From: Dactylis glomerata
Lineage: Eukaryota; Streptophyta; Magnoliopsida; Poales; Poaceae
Assembly: GCA_007115705.1 (NCBI GenBank)
Contig: QXEO01000411.1
Span: 744,001-808,000 of the forward strand
Length of the DNA stretch: 64,000 nucleotides
Reading direction: 5' to 3'
Of the stretch, positions 1 through 8,654 are shown in pieces. Position 1 is the stretch's first letter. The number at the start of each line of letters is the position of its first letter. Under the pieces are notes generated by a model. That model saw only the letters and a program-made list of their open reading frames with translations, searched no databases and was not told the origin of the DNA. The position numbers and the translations under genes were made by a program.

Positions 1-373
1 GCGGATGCTGCGTTTTTTCGCGAGTATCACTATTTAGATCCCTTAGGCGTAGATGATTCTGATAACCCTTTGTTGTAGTATTTTTCTATATGTGGAACGC
101 GAGAGTATCTTATTTCGCGACTTTATGTCAAAAATTTATTCTCAAAGCGTTATTGTATGATTCGTGCGTTTGCCGTATTTTCACTTTGAAAGACTCGTAA
201 GCTCGAACATGAGAAACGTTTTGTCTTTATTATACTTGTAATGTAAGATACATGGGGTAACTCAAGAGATCCGGCCTGTGGCCTGTGTTCTGGATCTAGA
301 GGGCATTGCCCCTGATATAACTCGTGGCTTTTACAGCCTTACTCTTCTACTCTACTTTATTGTTATTTGATAC
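1..373. other. Retrotransposon spacer after gag-protease, no ORF recognised
   Basis: On the element's minus strand this is the sequence downstream of the protease. It is AT-rich and has no reading frame with recognisable reverse transcriptase or integrase motifs. It may be a spacer before pol, or pol may be absent. The window edge prevents a decision. Confidence 0.5.
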
Positions 374-3359
374 TTATGCCGTCATGGCTTTCTCTTCTTC
401 TCTTGTGTCTTTATCTTCTTCTAATGCTCCTACTCGTGGTTTCTTCATCTCGGGCTCCGCAACGCGTCCTTCGAGTAGCTTGACGCCTTCTGTAGTCGTG
501 CTTTTTGCCTTCTCTGCATAGTTGGCTGTCATGCCAAAGTTTTGTGCCATCTTGTGGAACTCCCTATCGCAGAGATCTAAAACTTCAAAACTTCCTTTTA
601 CCGTAATTATTCCTCTTGGTCCTGGCATTTTAAGTACCAAATATGTATAGTGAGGCACTGCCATGAATCGCGAAAACGCGGGTCGTCCGAGGATCGCGTG
701 ATATTGAGATGGCCATTGAGTGCTATTCGACCCAGTGGGTAATTGGCACTTCCTGGTATGATCCCATGGAATGAACAATCTGTTGGTTTCAGGAACTCTA
801 ATGATATATGCATTGCTCTTAGTGTTTTTGCGTATATCAGGTTAATTCCACTTCCTGCGTCCATGAATATCCTGTCGACATCATACGCGCCGATTTGAGC
901 TTTGAGTACCAAAGGTGTGTTTCCTGGCCAAGGTACTGTTATAGGGTGGTCCTCTCTATTGAACTCGATTGGTTGCTCTGACCAATGCAGATACTCCATT
1001 GTGGCTGGAGGTGAAATGACTGCTAGGTTGACTTGTCGAGTGATACTCTTTTCTTCTTTGTTCGACTTTGGCACAGGTTGTATCATTGCTGTGATGTGTC
1101 CTTTTGATGGAACGTACCCTTCGTCATCATCGTGTCCCTGGTTTTGCTGGTCTTGTCCTTGAGGAGCTCTATTGTTCCCTTGCTGTTTTGTCGGAGGATT
1201 GTTGCTTCCTTCAAATCCTTGTCGCCTTGCTTCGGTTTGCTTGTTTAGTGCTGCCTCTTGTAGTTTTAAGAATGTTGTGCAATCTTTCATTGCGTGTCTT
1301 GATACTCGCTTCCTATCGACAAACGCTGAGTGTATATGACAGGGTCCGTTGAGCATGTCTTCTGGCGACGGGTTGTACTCTCTAGGTTCTCTCGTGGGAA
1401 ACTTTTTGTAGTCCTCTTTCCCGTAGCTTTGATATCCCGAGCTTCTGCGATCACTTCCTTGATAACTGTTGTCTTTGTATCCTGCGGTGACTTGGCTATG
1501 GGAGTCGTAGTTTTCGTAATTTCGGGACCGTCTCCTTTGACTCCCATATCTATTTCTTCTATCGTCCTCTGGGGACCGCGTCCGCTTGTTGTTGCTTGCG
1601 TCTTCTCCATCTGCGAATCTGTTTGCTACGTCCATAAGGTCTGACACTGTTTTTGGCTTGATTCTGCCCATCTCTTCGACTAGGTCTCTTCGCCTTAATC
1701 CAATGATGAACGCATCTATTGCTCTTTCGTCTGAAACTTTGACTGCTGAATTTTTGATAAGACTCCATCTTTGGATGTATGCCCGCAGTGTTTTGTCGCG
1801 CTGTTGCACACACGCTTTGACTTCTTCTACTGATGCTGGCCGCTTGTATGTCGACCTGAAGTTGCTTGTAAATTGCTTTGTGAGGTCTTCCCAGCTTCCA
1901 ATAGTTTCCTTCTCTAGTTTGCTCAACCATGACCTTGCTGCGCCGGTGAGGTGTAGTTGTAGACTTTGCATTGCTGTTTCTTTGGTTCCTCCCAATATTT
2001 GTACTGCTTGTAGATAATCTGAGAGCCATGACTATGGTTCCTGTGATCCGTCGTACTTTTGCTGATTATGAGGTAACTTGAATCCCTTAGGAACTGGAGT
2101 GGTACGAACCCTGCGGGTAAAGCACGATGCCCCCATCTCTCTTTCGTCGTCTTCATAGTCGCGTTTTTCATTTGGGGATCGTGATCTTCGGGTTCCTCCG
2201 TGTTGTTTTGGTGATGGCGATCGAGATCGTTGATTGCTGCGCCGAGGACTGTTGTGACGGCGAGGTGATCTTGGCCTGTGCGTTTCCTTATGGTGGTGTG
2301 CTTCCTCTCCTTTTGCTGATAGCTTGTGGCCCACCATGTTTAGTCCGTTCAATGCTGCTCTGTGCATATGTTCTCTAGGATCTCCCGGGCTTGGTCGAGT
2401 TGTGAGCAGATAAGCTTGAGCTGCCACTAATGCTGCTTCAGGAGTTTTTGGTATGATGTTTCCTTGTTCGTCGACCGATAAAAAGGATGAGTTGAGGTTT
2501 TTGGAAATGCTTTGCCTGTCAGAGTACTCGAGGTTATCGTACCTTGAACCATGTCGACGATTTTTCCTTGCGTTACTATATGATGCGTCGCTTCGCGCTT
2601 TACGAGCGGCGTTGCTAGCTGCAATGGCTGAGTCTTTTCTTCTCTGTATCTCTATTTTCTCCTGTGCTAATTGCTTCGCCTGCTGCCTTAGGGCATAATG
2701 ATACCCTAAAAGCATGTCTTTGCTGGAATTTGATGGTATCGGTGTGCCGTGTTCTACGGCTTCTTTTATTATCCTCCACTCGTCGACTGATAGTCGAATT
2801 TTTTCCCTAGTTGTGAGGGATTCTGCTGTTTGCCCTTCTGCTAGGTGATTTGCTCATCTGTCGATATTTGCTGGGTTTAGCACTAGATTGTTGTTTTCAT
2901 CGAATTCTTCTGAGTTATCTCCCACAATGGCGAGCACCAGGCATTGTTTGCCGATTTGCTTGAGAAGATCGAGTCACCGTCTTCAGAAAGCTCTAGCCCT
3001 ATCTTCCATGTGTCTGTAGATTTGTCCGAGATATCGTCGAGGCAGATCATGAGATCGTCGAGTTGGACCCCTGCGTCGAAATTTTCCCTTGCTTCTTTGT
3101 CTTTTGCGATCTTTCCTTTTTGCACTTCTTCTAAGCTGACCGGCGAGTTTACCTCGCTAGAAGAGCCATCAGAATATTCCATCATTGCTACTGTTTCGGG
3201 CTCACTTGCCGACGGATCTTGTTTCGTCGGATCCGAAAGGCGAGATAAACCCGATGGCCCGATGAGGATGCTCAAACTTCCAATTGTTAACTTCATCTCT
3301 TGACTTCCGTTGAGTTCTGAACTGCTGTTGGCTAATAGCAAAAAAGCCATCGAATTCAT
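374..3359 (-). pseudogene. Decayed gypsy gag-protease gene
   Basis: Three reading-frame segments follow one another. 3359-2883 is an N-terminal acidic region. 2715-2032 is rich in Arg, Ser and His. 1995-607 carries a Retrotrans_gag-type domain (region around ARSWLSKLEKETIGSWEDL and RAYIQRWSLIKN), a Cys/His cluster, and an aspartic protease start with the DAGSG motif near 860. The second and third segments share a frame and are separated by one TAG at 2032-2034. The first is shifted relative to them. The protease flap region is missing: the frame runs from PLGRIAL straight into another frame that encodes YHAILGRPAF and PHYTYLVLKMPGP (374-778), so a segment of a few tens of codons has been lost near 700-740. 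The gene would supply capsid and processing functions for the element and is clearly inactive. Confidence 0.8.
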
Positions 3360-3375
3360 GATTCCAACGCCCCGG

Positions 3376-3393
3376 TCCCCACGGTCGGCGCCA
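3376..3393 (-). promoter_or_regulatory. Primer-binding site of the gypsy element
   Basis: Two bases after the LTR end the minus strand reads TGGCGCCGACCGTGGGGA. The first eight bases match the 3' end of plant tRNA-Asp, as in TGGCGCCGTTGCCGGGGA-type sites. The middle is diverged. It would prime minus-strand cDNA synthesis. Confidence 0.65.
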
Positions 3394-3523
3394 ATTGACG
3401 AGGGTTAGCTCGGCAAATGTCCTAGATGAAGGACTTAGGATCGGGAGAAGAGGGCGTCGGATGAACTCGAAGGTAAAGGTTAGTCGAAATAAGTGTATAT
3501 CGAAAGTAAACGTGGGTGTTCAA

Positions 3524-4101
3524 TAGGGGTGAAAACGGAACGGATTATTTCCGACCGACCGACCGACCGAAGGCTTACGGAACGCAAAAAGGGATTCGGT
3601 CGGATAGTTGCCGGATACGGTCACAGATACGGATAGTGATTAACGGATATGGAAAAGGATATGGTTTTACTAATATCCGACCGTATCCGAAGATATACCA
3701 TATTTCACGGTTATATCCGGACAATATCCGACAAAATATCCGGCAATGAGTTATTGAGTACGTGACTCGAGAGAGAAGATAAAAGAGATTTATACATTTT
3801 ATCTTATGGTACATAAACACCATCATGCAAGGCACAAGATAGTTTTATATGAACATATATTTATGTATGCAGAAAAATTTACAAGCTAATTTTATTTTAT
3901 TATTAACGGGGAGATCCGACAAATTGTTTATCCGCAACCGAACCATATTCGCTCCATATTCGATCCGTATTCATTACCGATAGACTCCGATTCCGTATTT
4001 GTATCCGCACACTATCCGCTCCGATTCCGAATCTGAAAAAAATACGGTAACGAATACGGTTTCACTACTATCCGTCCGTATCCGCTCCGTTTTCACCCCT
4101 A
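3524..4101. mobile_element. hAT-type MITE (578 bp)
   Basis: The element is flanked by the 8 bp direct repeat GTGTTCAA (3516-3523 and 4102-4109). It has terminal inverted repeats TAGGGGTGAAAACGGAACGG and, at the other end, TAGGGGTGAAAACGGAGCGG (19 of 20 identical). The 8 bp duplication and TAGGGG ends are hAT hallmarks. It has no coding capacity. The interior, mostly at both ends, is packed with ATATCCG, GTATCCG and CCGACCGA motifs, probably subterminal transposase-binding repeats. Confidence 0.92.
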
Positions 4102-4200
4102 GTGTTCAACCTGGCTTGCTTTCAATCTGCCCTACACCGTCCCCTCCTGGCCCCAATATATCAACATACGGTAAGAACTCGTATTCGACTATCATTACAA

Positions 4201-6622
4201 CTAGCGGGGTGGCCCGCGCATTTGCGCGGCTAGATTTAGTATTCATATCCTTGCCATTATTTTTATGACTATAGATTTGATAATATTTTGAAATTACTAA
4301 GGTACTTATCATTTTGGGTCTTAAATTACATAATAAACTGGATTATTATTTTATGATCATGTGGTGGTTTGTGAGCACTACGCATCTATGTATTACTTGC
4401 TATTTATTGAGATAAAGATGTTGTTCAACCTCACATAAATCTTATATGTTTTGTTAAATTGGGTTTTCTTGTGTGTGTGTGTTATGGTGTGTGTGCATCT
4501 ATTATATACTACCTTTGTATTTTATACAAATATAAACTTTCTTAAACTTTCTGGATTTATATATGACAGTGCCACTTGACATTAAAAAAATGTGCATTTA
4601 TCATTCCATCACATATACAAACCCAGTCTATATCTCAAACCAACTGTAGTGATGTATCCAAATGGTATTGCTGAGACATCCTAAATTGTTTTCATCAGGT
4701 ATGTACAGTCCTCTGATTGAGCGCAAGGCGACTCAGCAACGTTGCCTCATGTCAAGCAAAGTTTCAAATATATTCATGGGTTTCGACATTTACGCCAATG
4801 ATATCAATGATACCACAGGGCCTAAACGAATATGTGTATATATTCTTCTGGTGCAGATTGACTACTTTAGTAGTCTATTGAATCAACAATGAATATATTA
4901 GTTCTACTGGAATAACAGAAAGGTTGTCAACAGTATCACCACTACAGATATAATTCAAGAATATATATTTAGTGATGTTCTTGAAGTAGAAGCTTAGCTC
5001 TGTATGTACACTTAATTACTTGGTATTCCTATTTTTATCTGGCATTATCTGAAATTTATGAATTAGAAGTGCTACCTGGATCCAGTGTTTTATATTTGTG
5101 ATAAATCTAATGATAATCTGCAGTTTAGAGATAATTAATTTGAAAGTCGATAGTATCACTTGGAATTTATAAATAGTAGTATTGGCATAACTGAGCATTG
5201 TTGTTGGTCGGGTGATAACAACATTTCAAAAAAGAAACCTGAGCATTGTTGCTCTTTCTGTAACTCTTATTGTAGACTATAGCAATTTGAAAATAACAAC
5301 TTAAAAGTTTAAATAAAGATCATTTCACCTTCTTCACCTCTGTATCATACACACTATAAATTTCATCCCAATGCCTAGAAAGCAAAAATGTACCCTCTAC
5401 CTAAATAGATATAGCCAAATTATACGCAAATGCATATAGCCAACTCTTATTATTCTTTCATCAAATGAACCGTGTCGGCCTTCTGTAGTAGATAATGAAA
5501 AATCTGTAGTAGTTTAACAATAGACGAATTGATCAAATCAAACATCAGCCGAGGGGGAAAGGATTAGGCACCTGAAAACTGGTGCTCCGTACATAGTGCA
5601 TAAATGTATCTGAAGGATTAGGCACCTTTTTTCGGGGAAAAGGATTAGGCAATACTGGTGCTCCGTATATATTGCAGTGGTTTCCACCTGAAAACACATG
5701 GCATTGTTATCTTGTAAGCAAGCATGTATATGTATGTACATCAGCTGAGGGGTAGATCGATTCGTAAATCCAAACTCTAAAACTTACACATATATATATG
5801 TTGTTTGCGGACCAGGCGCACGGCCGGCCGCCAGCCCGGAGCACAAGCGCATGTGTCTAGCAACCGTGGATCATGAGTGCAGGATGCGCCGGTTGATTGC
5901 TACCAGTCGTCCATGTATGTACTTGAATAGGAACTAAACCGATGATCGCTAGCCGTACGTCGTCCTCCTGCAAACAACACAAACATCTTACATCCCGTTA
6001 CATCTCTCCTTCTTGAATAATGCATTGACGTGCCCACCAACTGGACTGAGATTGACTTGAAAAGTCAGATCTTCCTGCCCCGAAGTTTCCATGATGAATA
6101 TTAGGCACTTTTCGCATCTTTTATGCTGCGAGATGCTCACGCCAGGTTTGCAGAGACTTACTTACGGCTCCAGTTCGCCTGTAAACGGCAGCGTGTGTTG
6201 AAGCTTTAGCCGTGGCTGCTGATCTCCGATCCTAGAACCACACGCTGGCGAAAGATTGTCGCGAAGTGGTGTAGGGGATCATTGGTTGATATTTGAGCAG
6301 TTCCATTGTCCTGGCGGAAGGAGAGATTAGGCCAAAAATCTTTCCGAAGTGTGTAGTCTTTAGTCCATGAGCATTGTAGATCTAACGTAAAAAGGGTAGG
6401 ATACATATATTCTTGCATAGGAAACGGACAAACCACGGAGTCCTTTTTTTACATGAAAACCATAGAGTCCTAGTACGCTACGTATAGTCCCGCGCGAGCC
6501 AGCCGATCGCGATACCTTTGATTCGTCTATACCGGTTACTGAATCTGAGTCGTTGAAACATCTTAGTTTTATCTTGACAAATCTTCACCGTTGATTGTTA
6601 GTTGTTTTAATAATATAATAGA
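4201..6622 (-). mobile_element. Non-autonomous Helitron (2.4 kb)
   Basis: On the minus strand the element begins TCTATTATATTATTAAAACA at 6622. It ends with a hairpin (CCGCGCA, AA spacer, TGCGCGG; about 4209-4231) followed about 9 nt later by CTAG at 4201. It sits between a host A (6623) and T (4200), the AT target expected for Helitrons, with no target duplication. No Rep/helicase ORF is present, so it would depend on a helper. The interior may hold captured gene pieces (for example 4660-4890 and 6080-6450), but I recognise none. Confidence 0.88.
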
Positions 6623-6688
6623 TTGGGCCTAGCTTAATGGGCCTCAGGGGTACTCAACTAACGGGATCTATTAACTATACCCTTGTCA

Positions 6689-7643
6689 GCGGCTTTGTGC
6701 CGACCTCTGCGCTGCGCTACGGGAGGAGCCAAACGCCTCCATCGCCGCTTACCGGTCCGCACGGGTGGTGGCACGGGCGGTGCATGCGGAGTTTTTGCAC
6801 GTGTTTGCCCCCTAGGTGGGCGCCCGTCACCGAGGTGCTCGTCGAGGTCGACGAAGAGGACTCGGACGACTTCGACGAGGACGAGGACGCCCTAGGCGTC
6901 ACCGATGAGCAACGGGCCCTACTCGCCTCGTTTGAGTCTGCCCGCCGCGACCAAGCTGGCCGGCAGCTCATGGTCGCGGAGCGCCAAGCTCCCTCCGAGA
7001 GGAGGGCCACCACGCAGAACAACGCCTGCGAGACCACCCACAAGGGCAACCGGGCTGCGACGGTGGCTTGGGGCGACAACAAGGACGATGACCTCATGCA
7101 CCGAGCGGTGGTGGCCGTTGTGTACGAGTAGCACCGGAGGGAGGTTCCCGAGGCACATCATTCCGTGAAGCTACCACAGCAAGGGCCATGTCGGACGCAC
7201 ATGCAAGCCCAGGCACACCGCGCGGCGGAGGAGCCACAGATGCGTTGTGCAGTCACGAGCACTGCCGCCTCGCGCACTTGCGGCGGCACGAGATCTAGGG
7301 TTCGGCGTGCAGCAGCGGCGCCGGACCATCCGGCGGCCAGTAGGGTGAGAGACTGCGAGTAGCCCCCATTGTGGTAGGGCGCACGACGACGAGTAGATAT
7401 GGCCATCTTGGCAATTTTGGATGTAAAAGCTGGTTAACTAAGTTCGAATATTAATGAAATCTACTTACCTACGTACCATGAGACTGTCAACTGGGGCCGA
7501 GGTCGATTAAGAAGGGCACACGTGTACGCCTCATGCTGTCCGTAGCGGCCGCAGACAGGGCGGTCAAAGTGCACAAGGTGAAGCTAAAAACAATGACCTT
7601 GAAGGAACTTGATGTAGGCTTTAGTTTTATTAGGAACTTTTGC
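6689..7643. other. GC-rich flank with an unrecognised coding-like fragment
   Basis: After the gypsy LTR the base composition rises sharply. Plus-strand frame 6799-7131 encodes an acidic stretch (DEEDSDDFDEDEDALGVTDE) followed by a charged helix-like segment and ends at TAG 7129-7131. Composition and amino-acid pattern look like a real exon or gene fragment, but the apparent start lies inside the LTR and the N-terminus is unknown. From 7132 to 7643 I see no gene. It could be a fragment of a host gene or of another transposon. Confidence 0.35.
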
Positions 7644-7865
7644 CACTACTAGGAAAACCCTTATCTGTGGAGCACCATTTTTGGGCTTCGTGGCGCACCT
7701 GGAATACGCCACGCATATGAAGCCACATATAATATTTATCTGTGGCGCACGTCTATGTGCGCCACGGATATGTGTCAAAACAGTGGCGCATTGGTATACA
7801 TGCGCCACGCATAGTGTCTGCGGCGCACCTCCCTTCGGTGCGCCACGGATAGGGTGCGCCACTCA
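7644..7865. repeat. CACTA left terminal inverted repeat and subterminal repeats
   Basis: The terminal repeat occupies 7644-7665. Up to about 7865 there are some eight copies of GTGGCGCAC-like motifs in both orientations, for example near 7690, 7743, 7756, 7783, 7802, 7824 and 7839. In CACTA elements such arrays bind the accessory transposition protein. Confidence 0.85.
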
Positions 7866-7925
7866 CATTAAAAATGGTTTGCCATAGATATGTTTTCTAT
7901 TTTATTTTTTTTGAAAATATGGCAG

Positions 7926-7990
7926 AAATACATAGTATACAGCAGAAAATACACAGTATATAGCAGAAATGCAAAGGTATACATCAGTAA
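7926..7990. repeat. Short tandem repeat, about 20-23 bp, three degenerate copies
   Basis: Three consecutive variants of an ATACATAGTATACAGCAGAA-like unit lie just inside the CACTA left end, downstream of the small third ORF. No function is apparent. Confidence 0.5.
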
Positions 7991-8134
7991 CACAAGAATT
8001 CACCAAAACTGAGATAATAATGTTTCAAATTGCTGAAATACATCAATATTAAGTCAAGTATCGAATCATTAGACAAGTTAAGTACAACTTTGATCATTAC
8101 ATATTATATATGGAGTTACATATCACCTAGACTA

Positions 8135-8371
8135 CTATATGAACGAATAGATTACACCGGCGACAACGATGAGCAAGATCGAGACCATGATCAAGATCTT
8201 CATTCGGTTCTTCTTCCATACGTGTCTCCTCCACTTGGAGACTGCAAGCTCTCTTGTCTTGTATCCTTTGTAGCAGTTGCCGTTGAAGTTGGTCACCTGT
8301 GCCTGGCAGTCCTCCCACTCCTCGTAAACTTCTAGAACCCGACCACTATACACCACGTACCACTTCGCCAT
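8135..8371 (-). CDS. Small CACTA-borne protein: RNase H1 N-terminal-like module plus membrane segment
   Basis: The open frame encodes 78 residues from the ATG at 8371, chosen because the recognisable domain starts there; the frame stays open further upstream to 8506. Residues 1-40 (MAKWYVVYSGRVLEVYEEWE, then CQAQV and YKGYKTRELA) match the pattern of the RNase H1 N-terminal, or viroplasmin-like, domain: an aromatic-YVV start, G-x-VxxxYxxWxxCxxQV, and YKGY/F-KTR. That fold is known to bind RNA-DNA hybrids or double-stranded RNA. A basic linker (SKWRRHVWKKNRMK) is followed by about 20 hydrophobic residues at the C-terminus (ILIMVSILLIVVAGVIYSFI), a probable single membrane anchor. No catalytic RNase H domain follows. 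It lies about 280 bp downstream of the second CACTA gene on the same strand and may be a separate gene or a final alternative exon. Its frame is intact, unlike its neighbours. Confidence 0.6.
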   Translation of the reverse strand: MAKWYVVYSGRVLEVYEEWEDCQAQVTNFNGNCYKGYKTRELAVSKWRRHVWKKNRMKILIMVSILLIVVAGVIYSFI

Positions 8372-8654
8372 CTCTCTATAGACATGTAGTATATATGTTA
8401 TGCAATGAAAGGAATGACAAAGTGCAAACATGCTTGCATGATCACAAATACTAGGCAAGGATTCATAAGCTTGGAATAAAACATAGCATGGATGATGATC
8501 GATCATATATAAGCAAGTCCAACATCGATCGTCAAGGCATTACGAGCCTCGAGAAGTTAAGGTTTACACACATGTCCAACAATAGTTCAGAAACAACACT
8601 AGGATAGTACAGATTACGATACATAGACACAACACCGCTAGCTAGCCACAGACA

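Larger units (their letters stand above)
1..6688 (-). mobile_element. Gypsy-type LTR retrotransposon, 5' part, with two nested elements
   Basis: Read on the minus strand, the element starts with an LTR at 6688 (TGACAAGG...) that ends at 3396 (...CTCGTCA). A primer-binding site follows at once, then a gag-protease region running to about position 374. The LTR ends form a short TGAC/GTCA inverted repeat. The rest of the element, including any pol and the 3' LTR, lies left of the window. The LTR is interrupted by a hAT-type MITE and a Helitron. The protease style suggests a Tat/Retand-like grass gypsy lineage, which is an inference. The 5 bp after the LTR (GCGGC, 6689-6693) would be the target duplication but cannot be checked here. 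Confidence 0.8.
3396..6688 (-). repeat. Gypsy 5' LTR, split into three pieces
   Basis: Removing the nested MITE (3524-4101 plus one copy of its target duplication) and the Helitron (4201-6622) leaves LTR pieces 6688-6623, 4200-4102 and about 120 bp ending at 3396. Together these form a continuous LTR of about 285 bp with TG...CA ends. No second LTR is present in the window for comparison. Confidence 0.75.

Noticed and set aside
6637..7131. A 164-residue plus-strand ORF taken as a complete gene
   Set aside because: Its start codon lies inside the gypsy LTR. Only the later part looks coding, so it is kept as an unrecognised fragment.
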